A stretch of 64,000 nt of DNA, taken from positions 14,029,208-14,093,207 of the forward strand of contig NC_091120.1 in assembly GCF_040183065.1 (NCBI RefSeq), given 5' to 3'. This document shows positions 44,158-56,382 of this stretch, piece after piece (position 1 is the stretch's first letter; every line of letters starts with the position of its first letter). Source of the stretch: Periplaneta americana (Eukaryota > Arthropoda > Insecta > Blattodea > Blattidae). The notes under the pieces were generated by a model. It worked only from the letters and a program-made list of their open reading frames with translations, had not been told where the DNA came from and did no database searches. A program made the translations under genes and the position numbers.

Positions 44158-45899
44158 GAGTGATTCAGACCACACGTAACAGTAATTTATTTCGGAAACT
44201 AATGCATTAAAATTTTCGAGAAAAAAATATTTATTACTAAACCACATGTGAACTTTCACTTGAGCTTAATTCCATCAATCAGCTCTAACAGGAAGTAGGG
44301 TCAGTGGCGTGTTACTTTAAAATTTCAAATGGGAGTATGGGTCAAATAGGGTACCATTTGATAGAGCTCTTCAAAACAAACAACTTTCATAGGAAACGTT
44401 TTTATCTATTCATATTCTTTCAATGAGAAAACGTACGAAAAGGCAGTGGGTGATTCGGACCACACGTAAGTAATTTATTTCGGAATCTAGTGCATTAAAA
44501 TTTTCGAGACAAAAATATTTATCACTAAACCACATGTGAATCTTCACTTGAGCCTCATTTTATTAATCAGCTCTAACAGGAAGTAGGGTCAGTGGCGTGT
44601 CACTTTAAAATATCAAATGGCAGTATGAGTCAAATACGGTACCATTTGATAGAGCTCTTCAAAACAAACAACTTTCGTAGGAAACGTTTTTATCAATTCC
44701 TGTTCTTTCAATGAGAAAACTTACGAAAAGGCAATGGGTGATTCGGACCACACGTAAGTAATTTATTTCGGAATCTAGTGCATTAAAATTTTCGAGACAA
44801 AAATATTTATCACTAAACCACATGTGAATCTTCACTTGAGCTTCATTTTATTAATCAGCTCTAACAGGAAGTAGGGTCAGTGGCGTGTCACTTTAAAATA
44901 TCAAATGGCAGTATGGGTCAAATACGGTACCATTTGATAGAGCTCTTCAAAACAAACAACTTTCGTAGGAAACGTTTTTATCAATTCCTGTTCTTTCAAT
45001 GAGAAAACTTACGAAAAGGCAATGGGTGATTCGGACCACACGTAAGTAATTTATTTCGGAATCTAGTGCATTAAAATTTTCGAGACAAAAATATTTATCA
45101 CTAAACCACATGTGAATCTTCACTTGAGCTTCATTTTAAAATTTCAAATGGGAGTAGGCCTATGGGTCAAATACGGTACCATTAGATAGAGCTCTTCAAA
45201 ACAAACAACTTTCATAGGAAACGTTTTTACAAATTCCTACTCTTTCAATGAGAAAACGTACAAAAAGACAATGCCATCAATATTGAGAAATGTTAGAAGA
45301 CGAAAATGTAAACAAGACAATTAATGTTGACATTTTACTGAAAGACTGGCCAATGTCATTAATTTTTATAAATGTTCAAACTGTCTGCCGTTCTGAGCAC
45401 CACACACCCGTACTCCTCTTCTAACACTGTCAGCGACTCGTAACACTTCGGCGTGGTCAAGTGACTGGCAGGTCTCCCGGATTCGCTGTTTTATGTCATC
45501 TCTTATTGTGGGACAGTTTTGATAAAGTGAAGGTTCACATGTGGTTTAGTGATAAATATTTTTATCTCGAAAATTTTAATGCACTAGATTCCGAAATAAA
45601 TGACTTACGTGTGGTCCGAATCACCCATTGCCTTTTCGTATGCTTTCTCATTGAAAGAATAGGAATTAATAACAACGTTTCCTATGAAAGTTGTTTGTTT
45701 TGAAGAGCTCTATCAAATGGTACCTTATTTGACCCATACTCACATTCGAAATTTTAAAGTGATACGCCACTGACCCTACTTCCTGTTAGAGCTGATTGAT
45801 GAAATTAAGCTCAAGTGAAAGTTCACATGTGGTTTAGTAATAAATATTTTTTCTCGAAAATTTTAATGCATTAGTTTCCGAAATAAATGACTGTTACTG
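44158..45899 (-). mobile_element. foldback transposon with about 295-bp internal tandem units
   Basis: The left end (GTAACAGTAATTTATTTCGG, 44177-44196) is inverse to the right end (45880-45899) for about 140 bp. The left side contains nearly four tandem units of about 292 bp (junctions near 44450, 44742 and 45034; the fourth is shortened). One and a part inverted unit make up 45535-45899. Between the arms is a transposase C-terminus on the minus strand. No central catalytic domain. Confidence 0.8.
45351..45540 (-). pseudogene. transposase C-terminal fragment
   Basis: The minus strand reads QNCPTIRDDIKQRIRETCQS, then RRGVRVCGAQNGRQFEHL and a stop. This matches the way C-termini of mariner-like transposases end (I-x-x-A/T-C-x-S ... 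R-V/L-x-V/I-C-x-x-x-G-x-x-F/I-E-H-L-stop). Only this last part of the gene is present. Confidence 0.65.
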
Positions 45900-46032
45900 T
45901 ATATGAAATAGTATTTAGCTAGAAGTTCTAGACGTGTGGAAATAATTTGAGTTACTTCTTTTAAACGGTCACGGATATCTATCTCTCAGTAATATGATGT
46001 AATGTTTTCGAAGCCATTCGTTTGTCAGACTG

Positions 46033-46445
46033 TAGACATAAGGAACACTTAAGGTGTTCTCTCATACGAGAGGCCACTGCATTATGGTAAATAGATCCAT
46101 AGTATTTACATTTGGCTTTCTTCGTTTAGTTGAAGGCTTTTGTATCGTACAGTTTCCACACTTCAGATCTAGGACATATTCTGAGGACCTCTACTTCAAG
46201 AAAGAGGTACTCCTGATTACAGAAATCCGTTATACACACTCAGCTTCTAGGTCTTTACGAGTTTCAGAAACATTGTACATCACAAAAATTTATTTCTAAT
46301 AAGGGAACAGTAATATGTTTTTTCCTGCAGGAATTCGTAGTATATAATCATTCGGGTAACTTTTGAAACTTGACGAGTTCCTGAAACATTGTATTGTAGA
46401 AAAATCTTCTTGCGAAAGTATTGAAGTCTCTGCAAAGACAAATGA
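46033..46445. other. unassigned DNA
   Basis: 81-codon frame at 46054-46299 without motifs. Confidence 0.3.
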
Positions 46446-46508
46446 CCATGCCCAGGACGAGAATCGAACCGTGGATCTCATGAATGCTGATCACTAGACC
46501 AGGAAGCC

Positions 46509-46557
<49 letters not shown>
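46446..46557 (-). mobile_element. tRNA-like SINE head next to a (TA)n tract
   Basis: The minus strand has CTGGTCTAGTGATCAGCATT (A box) and GGTTCGATTCTC (B box) within 46446-46508. The upstream side is a (TA) repeat at 46509-46557. No SINE body resolved. Confidence 0.55.
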
Positions 46558-46560
<3 letters not shown>

Positions 46561-49465
46561 ACCGAATATTTATGGGAGCCACTGTATGTGTCGTTTGAAC
46601 GTGGCAACTTTATGACCTGTAATATTATATTTTAATTATGAGATGTTTTGTACATCATTAATCTTAAACAGTTTATCTACCACCAATGTAATGGCTACAC
46701 AGTTTGATATTGAGATATTGTATAATTATGCCTGAATATGCCTGAATGGGCGAAAACGTTTGCAATTTGTAATTCATATATATATATATAAAACTTAATG
46801 ACCATATAATATGTCATTATTTTACATTGATTTGTCATTTGACTGAGTAACAAATATTATATTGTGTTTATATTAATTGACAATCTGAATATTTTCATCA
46901 TGCTTTCTACTGTTTTATTATGTCGTAATTTGTAATAGCATTTATATCGCCTGTTGTATATGTAACTATCAGAACCTTGATGTATCTAAGGTTGCGTTGT
47001 ATTCTACGAATGCTGCTAGGAAAACCGCCGTATGCTACCTGCCATTTCGTAATCTACCGCAGCGTTACAACACTAATAAAAACTATTGTCACACAATAGA
47101 TCAGTCTCTTCTTGGAAAGTTAACTTAGTAGCTGTGAGGTTCGTTAGAGCAGATACGGGATTATTTTTTTGTCGGTTATTTAGCGACGCTGTATCATCTG
47201 CGAAGTTATTCATAGCGTCGATGGAATTCGTGATAGCGAGGTGGTATTTGCCGAGTTGAGGACCAGGATTCATTATGACCGCTGTATTTTGTCATACTCG
47301 AATGTGTTGGACAAAGTTATTATATTCAGAACTATCTGATATACTTACTATTTTTCAACGTTCATGCTACATTTAAAAACTGAAAATATTATAAATTATT
47401 ACAGCATACATGTACTGTAGAATTTTTAGGAATGATAAATGGGATTTTAAGGATAGGAACATGAGTCCCTGATTAGTCATCTTGGCGGTACGTGACGCCA
47501 AAGTCATCACTGCGTAACGTAGAGGATACACAACCGAGTGGTAGATGACTGATGAAAGAGGAAGCAATGAAGAGGAATTTTAAAAATATTATACTAATGT
47601 ACCAAATATTGAAATACAGTACGTATGTAAGATAAAATCTGAGGTCAAAAGTATGTGTTTTTGTCGTTATATGAAAATTATGCATTTTATGACTTCTGTG
47701 CACTAAAAGAATTTGTTTTGAAGCGAGATGAAGCATTTTTCTTAGAAATTAATATATTTTCAGTGGAGTACATTTTTTGAGCAGGTTGCGAATGGTAAGG
47801 GGTTAGGTACAGCTTACAGCAGTAACATTTTTGGAAATATTCAACATTTTTTTCCTCCATTACTGTATCTTGTACAATAATGAAAATTGGTATGTGTAAA
47901 ATACTGTCCTTCTGCCATATGAAAAAAAAAATATATATATATTTTTACTGAAGAACATTCCCTCTTCACAGGAGTATGAACAATGAAATTGTAAGATTAA
48001 TAACAATGGATAGCTTTGGTAATGTGTTTGCCTATTGTTTTTATCGTTCTCAGTGAATGAAAAAGAATTTAATGTGTTGTCAGATTTTTTTTTCAAAATG
48101 TCCTGCTTTTTTTCCTTCAAATGTCCTGCCTTTCGAACATTTTTATTTGGCCACCCTACGAATGGCCTATGTAAATATACTTCTAAGTGCTCTGCCGGCT
48201 GCCTAAACTCCAGGCAAAAAGACAGAGTGCATAGTGCCGAAATTACTGTGTTCGATTTCTTTTATGCCGCTTGACTAATGTTAACAAAACAAGCAAAAAT
48301 AAAAAGTTCGAGTGTATAATGTGTTTTTATTAATTATAATATTTTAATGCAATTCCCGTGAAAACCTCTAAATAGATTTCTACAGCGTCACAATACTTAT
48401 CTTTTTATCACATGTAATGAGGAAGCAAATCTTATGTCCTTGGCTGAGTGATTGGAGGTAATCTGAATCAGTTGTGCTCCGGCAAGATAGGAGATGCAGT
48501 TGAATTGCAGAGCGATGGAGAGAGACAGCTGCTATAGAACTACTTGTTTGATACAATCGTTGAACAAACGGTATAGTGCCTCACCTTTCAGATCTAGAAA
48601 GGGCAGTTACCGTTCATTGCCACCAACGTCTAGTTCTTCACAAAAAGGTGACACGATTCCCGGAAGTTGCATTCGGTAATTTGGCTTGCAACCACGATTT
48701 CACATAACGCCACTTTTATCTGTGTGTAGACCTCCCAACCCTTTGAGTGTCACGGACCCCTTGAAGATCATATTTAATTTTTGCTGTCGATTATAAATGC
48801 CAATTTGTTGAAGGAAAGATGCAGAAGTGCCAATGATCGTATTACAAAAGTGAAACATGTGGAAAATGCATAGAAATGTAAATTTCGCAACATATCTGCG
48901 GAAATAGGCTAATTCTATTCACACATTGATCAGTATGATAAATATAATGTAAAATATAACCATCGTACCCACACCTACTTCACAATAGTTGTGAACATAA
49001 AAATATGTGTCACCTGCTAGAATATCGATTTGCCCATTAGATAAAAATGTAAATTAGTTTGAGTTAACATAATGATTTCACTATCAGCATCAGGATATAG
49101 AAATTGTTTGAGTTTATCGGTCAGATCATGTAGGCCTATATGTTTGAATTGTAATACAGCTTTTCATATTTTTGTGAGCAACAGGAAGTGATTTTTCCTT
49201 GTTTTCCTGTACATAGCCATTGGAACATTCAAATGGCTGTTGAATTCAACGAAGTCTTTTCTATTGCACTCAACTATTATATTATTTTGCTGGGTTTCCC
49301 ATTTAACTGAGCCTCTGCATTACGCTTACAACTATTTCGTAAAATATGGCTATCCAGTACCTGAACCGTAAATGCCTCTTGTAGATGATTTCCAAACGCC
49401 CTGAAAATAGTTGTGATTTTGTCGTTAGTTACAATATTATCCCACTTGAGCGAGGTTTATAAATA
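46558..49465. other. long stretch without recognised gene
   Basis: Contains a reversed, truncated family II SINE tail at 47164-47265 (GTCGGTTATTTAGCGACGCT ... GATAGCGAGGTGGTATTTG), T-runs at 47845 and 48085, and frames under 90 codons with no motif. No other repeat resolved. Confidence 0.4.
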
Positions 49466-49467
49466 TA

Positions 49468-50574
49468 CAGGGACATCATTTTATTTTTACATCAATTTTT
49501 ATTGTACCTGAGTTTTTTAATGTACTTCACTCCCACCCCCTCTTCTAGTAAACTTCCAATCGTTCTCCACACAGAACCAAGCGTATACAATCAAAGTCGC
49601 CTTACGGTCTTAGTAAACACAAACAGTACTGAGTTAGTGAGTATAGTACGTTCCAGAAATATGTTCGCTTTCAATATTGAATCATATTCTCGTACAGGTA
49701 CTGTCGTCCGTTTGCCTATGTCGCATCCCGGTTTCCCCCACCCACTTCTGCCCGTCCTGCTGGGCTGTCTTAGCTCTTTTCTGAAAACATTAATTTCAAT
49801 AAGGAATTGGACGTCTATGTAATATTATACAACGGTTTAAAATAACTTAAAAAGGCCTCATTAAGTAATTAACTGTCACGTGATTTCCTTCCTTTCTACG
49901 ACCCTCGACAAAACCACTTCAACGGACAATAAATAGCATGTCTGAATAATTTTATCTTTTCGGATCGGGCAGAAGTGAAGATTGAGTTTACAGTACGTAA
50001 AGTACTCTTTTATAGAGTAGATACACAATTATTACAACATGAGTTTGTAGTACGAAAGACGAAACTGGTAATTGGAATTCGGTACAATAGTATATAGTGC
50101 GATAATATGCGAAAAGGAACTGAAACCTGTATAGAAATGAACGGCCATCATTTTCAAATATGTGTTTAAATATCCATATTATGATTATTTTTCAATTGAA
50201 CTTCATTCTCTGTATTGTACGCTAATGTGCTGTACACAGTATAATATACACTGCATAATGAATACGTTCACATGGACAGCTCAGTTCGAGAGTAAAAAAC
50301 ACTCATTGTTAATACTGTACTGTATTTTGATTAAAGAAAAACCTAATGAAAATTATCAAACTCAAAATCGCGATATTTCCTACTTTACGTAAATGGATTA
50401 ACTACTTTTCTTCCCTCCTATACCTAGTAAAGTGATTTGTTTGTATCTTACGCCAGTATCATCGAACTCCAGTAGAAGGGGGTATCAAACGGTGTTTCCG
50501 GTTCACAACTTTTAAGCCAAAGGTATAGGCAGGTTAATATTAGAAATGTTAGTAAAAATAAAATGATGTCCCTG
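49468..50574. mobile_element. TIR element (1107 bp), TA target
   Basis: Inverted ends CAGGGACATCATTTTATTTT (24 bp to TTAC) at 49468-49491 and 50551-50574, with TA at 49466-49467 and 50575-50576. Frames inside (49502-49822, 50162-50392) have no known domain. Non-autonomous element of unknown family. Confidence 0.8.
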
Positions 50575-50576
50575 TA

Positions 50577-51009
50577 CGTGCATGATATTTCACCATCGCC
50601 CATTATACATATTTTTCGACACTTGAAACTTTCTCGTACTATGCACGGCACAACTTAGTAGCGATGTTGCCAAATCTTTCATTTATCAATTATCGTTATT
50701 GTTATGGATACGTTGGCGCTTTAGTTATGTCGTAACTAGAAAGAAGGAGAAAGTTTTCGTTTGAAACCCTTAAAGTGTTTACAGTCATTCATTGTACTGT
50801 GTAGAGACTCGTAAAGCACGCAGTCGATATTATTTATTTTATCCATGACCATAACGAAAAACATGCCTTTACTAAATACTTTTGCGTTTGTAAAGTAGGC
50901 TTTTATTCAACATTACTTTATTCCACAAGTGAGATAAAGACTTTACCTCACAGCTTGAACTTTATCTCACAGTTCATTAGTATTTTCCTAGTACCCGGGT
51001 ACACACGTA
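50577..51009. other. unassigned DNA
   Basis: No gene or element recognised. Confidence 0.3.
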
Positions 51010-51011
51010 TA

Positions 51012-51691
51012 CAGGGTGCGTCAGAAAGAACGGATGGATTTCACATGGCAAGAAAATTGTAAAGATTCATCAAATCAAAAATTTATTGTTATCAGCATAT
51101 TCACCAATACATGCAGTTTATTTATGTAAAACAACATTATCCATATGATGTCCTTGGCTTTCAATACAGGCATCGAGGCGTTTTCTGATGTTCGCCATCA
51201 CTTTCACAGTCATAGCTGGTGCAATTGCCACGATTTCTTCACGAATCGCTGTCTTCAGTTCGTCCAGTGTATGTGATCGATGTTTACAAACTTACGCCTT
51301 CAAATGGTCCCAAAGAAAGAAGTCGCAGGGCGCGAGATCTTACCGTAGCCTCGGACAATCTCAGTGCAATAGAATTTCGTCCAGGTGATTTCTTCTTTAA
51401 TGTTGAACCTGTGATACGAAATGAAGCCACCCACCGCAAAATTGTATTCCGAGTTGGAATCCTAGCGTGACGTCCGATGTCGAAATGAGTCCTGAGTGGC
51501 GATCACAGACTCTTCATTTTTCAAAAATGTCTCTACGATGAAAGCACGTTGTACACCAGACCAACACCATATTCTCAACTGCAACTGCATTCTATGGCTG
51601 ACCCAACAGTCGTGGTCCCCCTCACTATATCTCTCTCTCCTCGTTGCGTATCGATAGTTTGAAATCCATCCGTTCTTTCTGACGCACCCTT
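51012..51691 (-). mobile_element. DDE transposon deletion derivative (680 bp)
   Basis: About 30-bp inverted ends (AGGGTGCGTCAGAAAGAACG and inverse) with TA at 51010-51011 and 51692-51693. The minus strand holds an N-terminal HTH remnant (FIVETFLKNEESVIATQ near 51500-51560) and a C-terminal remnant (ANIRKRLDACIESQGHHMDN near 51140-51200) with no catalytic core between, i.e. the internal coding part was deleted. Confidence 0.8.
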
Positions 51692-51693
51692 TA

Positions 51694-52244
51694 CTTTTCC
51701 ATTCAACTATTACTCAAGAAGTTAATATATTAGTTACTAGATGTCACTACCTCTACTTCTTTATTTCTTAAATATACATACACTCAATCTCCTTCTCTTT
51801 TCTCTATCTACTACGTCGTAATTTGTGCATTGCAATCATATCTAATACGTTTTTTTTTTAATTTGTAATAATTTACCTTTTGGGAGGAGACTTGAACCTA
51901 CGAAGTTGCGTTTGTAGGATTTTATAACACGCGTTAGTCAACTGAGCTAAACAGACACGATGATTAATTATGTTTTAATATTCCTCTTAAGTTTACAGAA
52001 GTAAAATGTAAAATTATTTTAATCACATTAGTCCCGTGAACACTTCTAAATAATCCCTGAAACTTCAAAAAGACGAAAATACACGTTTAAAATGAAAAAA
52101 TATATATTATGACGCCTCGTGCTTGAATCTTTCCTCTCGCGCAATAAAGATGCACTTACCTCACAAGTACCATAAATAACTATTATTTTAAGTGTCTACT
52201 GAGATTTGATTGTTCTTTCCAACTTTTAATTAAATCTAGATGTA
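51694..52244 (-). other. flank with a tRNA-like SINE head
   Basis: On the minus strand 51882-51958: TTTAGCTCAGTTGACTAACG (A box), GTAGGTTCAAGTCTCC (B box). No defined SINE body; the rest is unassigned. Confidence 0.45.
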
Positions 52245-52473
52245 GTCGACCTGGTTGGCGAGTTGGTATAGCCCTAGCCTTCTATGCCTAAGGTAGCGGG
52301 TTCGATCCCGGGCCAGATTGATGGCATTTAAGTGTGCTTAAATGCGACAGGCTCATGTCAGTAGATTTACTGGCATGTAAAAGAACTCCTGCGGGACAAA
52401 ATTCCGGCACATCCGGCGACGCTGATGTAACTTCTGCAGTTGCGAGCGTCGGTAAATAAACCATAACTTTAAC
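52245..52473 (+). mobile_element. tRNA-derived SINE, family I
   Basis: CTGGTTGGCGAGTTGGTATA head (A box one base short), GGTTCGATCCCGGG B box, GGCATTTAAGTGTGCTTAAA core, GGTAAATAAACCATAAC tail. Target duplication TCTAGATGTA (52235-52244, 52474-52483). Confidence 0.95.
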
Positions 52474-52483
52474 TCTAGATGTA

Positions 52484-53774
52484 TTTTATTTATTGTAAAA
52501 ATCAGGGGTAGAAAAGTCCCGGGAACCAGGTAGCCATTGTGACTAAAATCCCAGATCACATATAGATTGCTCATTCCTATGTTAAAATCGGTTGCACTTT
52601 GAAGAGAACAACCGCCAGGATCGCCACCCGTTCGCCGTAAACGAACACGAGATGGCAGTACAGTCGCTAATGCAGTTCAAATGGGAGTTATGACGTGACT
52701 CCTTATGTAACAACTAGATGGCAGCATACTAAACCTGACAAAAGTTGTTACCGACAAAGCTTATAACGCCGAGCAATCTGGGTATATATGATCTAGGCTA
52801 AAATGTTTGTGGCGCCTGAATTTGTTTTATTGAGTTCAAAATTTTTCAAGAATTCTGTTTGTTTTATGTCACTACGACTAATAGGTAATGTTAACAAAAG
52901 TGATTGCAGGAAGATAATTGAATGTGCTTTTTAGATTAATTCTTAAGACATCGTCACTACATAGCTTCACTGAAGAACATATGGCATCTCGAGAGCGTGT
53001 GTTCGCATTGTATAGGTATTGGATGTTGCGTAATACTGTATATTTAAGTAAATGTATCTTTTTATCTTAGCCAGAATGATTTTCTTGTTGCATTTGTGGG
53101 TAAAATGTGCTGGCTCCTGAAAATAAAAGAGGAGTTATGTCTGGTAAAAATAATCTTTTATTACAGATAAGCTGCCTTTAAATAAATACTTTCTTGTTAT
53201 TAAATCCAAGTGATATTTGACACATGAGTACTGTTACTGTTGTTCATTGACTTGTACACACATTCACACGAATAAACAAATGTAAAAAGTACGATTGAAC
53301 TGCTTTGACTGGCAGTGCTCTCCATACCAAGCAAAGTTAGTATGATCGACGTACACTCAACAAGCATTTAGAGTGACGAAACACAGGGCTCTTCTTACAA
53401 GAATCATATCGTAAGTCATGTCGTTTTTTTTTTAATTTTGGTGTTTTGTGGGATGAACAATATGATTTCGTTTATTTCATCTTATGTAAGAAGAAAAATA
53501 ATAAGCTTATTCGTTAGAAGAAGTCTGTTTTTTGTATCGGAATTCTTTCTGTACTTAAGCAGTAACAGAAGATACCGAAGCAGCTCATTTGCGCTTCTGG
53601 TCATTTGATTTTAGGATTTATACATTCGGGTTATTCAGAAACCCGTATATACACGAAAAGTAATTAAAGGCAGAACCTATTGCAGAACATACATCAAAAT
53701 ATCAATGTCGTTGGCAAAGAGACAGATATACTCGTATGTTGATGCTGTATATTGTCCAAAATTGTTGTTTCCAA
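52484..53774. other. unassigned DNA
   Basis: No coding or repeat family recognised. Confidence 0.3.
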
Positions 53775-54750
53775 TGAAATGATTAAATGAAATGATTAGC
53801 CTAAAAATGTCCCGTTAAGGGCAAAGGCTTCCTCCTATAGAGGAAGAGCTTTATTTGTCTCACGCGGTGAGCTACTCCGCGTAAGAGTGGAATTGTTCAC
53901 TTGGTTCACATTCTGCACAGTTTGGTATTGTTCGCTTGTTTCTGTCGCACTGGTTTTAGTCGCTGTTCACTAGTCTTATGTTTTTCCAGTCTTCCCTATG
54001 TCTTGCTCTGCTTGACCAATGGATTCCTACTCGTTCACTGAAGATGTCGGCCCATCTTCTTCTTGGTCTTCCGGGTGATCTCTTGCCAATGCGGGGATCC
54101 CATAGTGTGACTTTCTGCGTCCATCTTCCGTAGTCGTGCAACATGGCCTCCCCACTTCCATTTGGTGTTGGTGGCTTGCAGTGCTGGATCTTTAATTGCT
54201 GCCATCTTTTGTAGCACTTCGTTTGGAACTCTGTCCCTCAGTGATAAGGCTAGTATCTTTCTCAGCATCTTTCTTTGGCATATTTGGAGACTGTTACGAA
54301 GTTTGGCAGTAAGAGACCACGTCTGGCACCCATATAACAGTACAGGAGTTACGCAGGTCTCCAATATTTCTACTCTGAGTTTCTTGCCGAGTGTTCCTTC
54401 CAGTACGATGAACTTGACACTCCAGAATGCCTTCCACGCGAGAGAAATCCTTCGTTTTATTTCCTTCTCTGTCTTCTGATGAAAGGAGACTAGCTGTCCT
54501 AGGTATACGTATTCAGATACGTATTGTAGTTCTGCACCATCAATTGTTATGGGTGACTCCGGCCCGTTCGACATTACTTGTGTCTTGGTCATATTCATCA
54601 GGAGGCCTGCTGATCTGCTGGTGTCGCATAATTCTTGGAGCATTGACTGCAGTTCTCTGGGTGATTTGGCGAACAATACGACGTCATCAGCAAACCTTAG
54701 ATTATTTAGTCTGCTGCCGTTGATGTTTATTCCACAATTCCTGTTCCAGT
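53775..54750 (-). mobile_element. second RTE-like LINE, 3' part
   Basis: Minus-strand frame 54035-54676 plus upstream codons: NNLRFADDVVLFAKSPRELQ (catalytic F-A-D-D intact, near 54660-54710), LLMNMTKTQVMSNG, VYLGQLVSFHQKTEKEIKRR, YGCQTWSLTAKLRNSL, CQRKMLRKILALSLRDRV, WGGHVARL. A frameshift leads to a GRPRRRWAD block in frame 53956-54144. The 3' end shows a repeated ATGAAATGATTA-type tail near 53775-53800. Different family from the other RTE copies by sequence. Confidence 0.85.
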
Positions 54751-55582
54751 TCAGTTACAATTCCCATACCTCCCGCAAAATGCGGGAACGTCCCTTTTTT
54801 CGCTTTGACCCATTGTCCGGAAAGAGGGTTTTGGGCATGTTTTCGTCCCGCATTTGAAAAGTGGTGACCAAAAAAACTGGGAATGTCGACTGCTATTTTA
54901 TTATAAAAAGTCTTCGTCACTGTTGGTGACATTGGAATTCACAACATTGTTGAATCTCGCTTGTTTGATGAGATCATAATTGTGGAAAATATTCTAAATT
55001 CCAAAGAAGACAGTTAATTGAAGGAAATTCATAAATTAAATGAAGTGTGAGAGGATCTGTTCAGATGTACTTATGAAAACCTCCTAAATTTAAAAAGGTG
55101 ATAAGAGTTACTTATGTATATCCCTGGTACAAATTGAAATGTTGAAAGATTGTTCTTCTCATAAACTCACTGTGGACTGATGATAAGACATTAAAATCGG
55201 TGCTTATTTTGAGTCATTTTTAATGAGGATTGTGTTCCATTTCATGACAGTGCTTTAGAACAAACAATTTACTAGAAATACGTTTTATGCGTTGTCCCCG
55301 ATTTATAACAGTGTATTCTCAGCTGAACCTATTTTGTAAGTAGATACAAACTATTTAGTTTGATTTAATTGTATTGTTTTAATATGTTCAAAGGCAACAT
55401 GTATGAGCGAAATGGAAAATATACTCCAAAGCTCAATTTTTTAAGATCAGTGCTGGGTGTCCCGTATTTCTTTCTGATATTTCTGGGAATCCTAGTTATA
55501 CACCTATAACTGCCGACGACACCTTGGAAGAGTAAAAATAATGTGGTGAAAAAACTGGACCGCTGGGTGGGACAGGACTCAA
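54751..55582. other. unassigned DNA
   Basis: No gene recognised. A CCCGCATTTG/CCCGCAAAATGCGGG-rich piece near 54775-54860 could be a repeat end, not resolved. Confidence 0.3.
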
Positions 55583-55663
55583 TAGGGATATCCTGAACTA
55601 GCATCAACAGATAGCGCACGTGTACTTTGAAGGATGCGCTATGCGTGTGCATTTGTTTTCCGG

Positions 55664-55670
55664 TATATAA
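55664..55670 (+). promoter_or_regulatory. TATA box of the TAGGGATATC family
   Basis: TATATAA in the context CCGGTATATAAACATTGAGG, 58 bases before the ATG at 55728. Upstream, GCGCACGTG (55615-55623) is an E-box-like site. The stretch is conserved in copy B and in copy A (there ATACATAAA). Promoter role is inferred from motif and position. Confidence 0.45.
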
Positions 55671-55727
55671 ACATTGAGGATTTATGTAGTGTATTCGTGC
55701 ATTAAATACTCTTAAAAACAACTCAAA

Positions 55728-55820
55728 ATGCCAAATTTTTGTTGTATTCCTATTTGTAAAAACCAGGGAAAGCCTTTTGTCTTCATTCAGGTCCCGAAAT
55801 ATTCTGAATACATACTTTAA
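55728..55820 (+). pseudogene. short Cys-rich frame, THAP-like start
   Basis: 30 codons beginning MPNFCCIPICKNQGKPFVF and ending YIL-stop. The spacing C-x3-C right after MPxx and the following K-x-F-V-F...VPK resembles the start of THAP zinc fingers (known at the N-terminus of P-element-type transposases), but the second half with C-x2-H is not there. In copy B the ATG is ATA; in copy A one base is missing. THAP identity is a suggestion only. Confidence 0.3.
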
Positions 55821-55875
55821 ACCTTAAAAAAATTTAACTAATTAAATTGCGCCTCGAAAGTGCTAGCTATACTAT

Positions 55876-56382
55876 ATATACTATACAAATGGCTTTTAAG
55901 GAACCCGAAGGTTCATTGCCGCCCTCACATAAGCCCGCCATCGGTCCCTATCCTGTGCAAGATTAAGCCAGTCTCTATCATCATACCCCACCTCCCTCAA
56001 ATCCATTTTAATATTATCCTCCCATCTACGTCTCGGCCTCCCTAAAGGTCTTTTTCCCTCCGGTCTCCCAACTAACACTCTATATGCATTTCTGGATTCG
56101 CCCATACGTGCTACATGCCCTGCCCATCTCAAACGTCTGGATTTCAAGTTCCTAATTATGTCAGGTGAAGAATACAATGCGTGCAGTTCTGTGTTGTGTA
56201 ACTTTCTCCATTCTCCTGTAACTTCATCCCGCTTAGCCCCAAATATTTTCCTAAGCACCTTATTCTCAAACACCCTTAACCTATGTTCCTCTCTCAGAGT
56301 GAGAGTCCAAGTTTCACAGCCATATAGAAGAACCGGTAATATAACTGTTTTATAAATTCTAACTTTCAGATTTTTGGACAGC
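55876..56382 (-). mobile_element. RTE-type LINE 3' end inserted in copy C
   Basis: Frame 55896-56396 on the minus strand: [68 protein letters not shown]-stop: an uninterrupted family C-terminus. The 3' tail is an ACTAT-type repeat. Target duplication ATACTAT at 55869-55875 and 56383-56389; copy B shows the empty site. Confidence 0.9.

Larger units (their letters stand above)
44019..46032. repeat. 130-bp direct repeats flanking a foldback transposon
   Basis: 44019-44151 and 45900-46032 are direct copies with about ten differences (shared TAGAAGTTCTAGA, TTTGAGTTACTTCTTTTAAA, TTCGAAGCCATTCGTTTGTC). They are far too long to be a target-site duplication, and they directly bound the element at 44158-45899. 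Confidence 0.85.

Noticed and set aside
44158..45290. CRISPR-like or satellite array
   Set aside because: Units of about 292 bp without spacers, bounded by inverted ends and a transposase remnant: a transposon structure.
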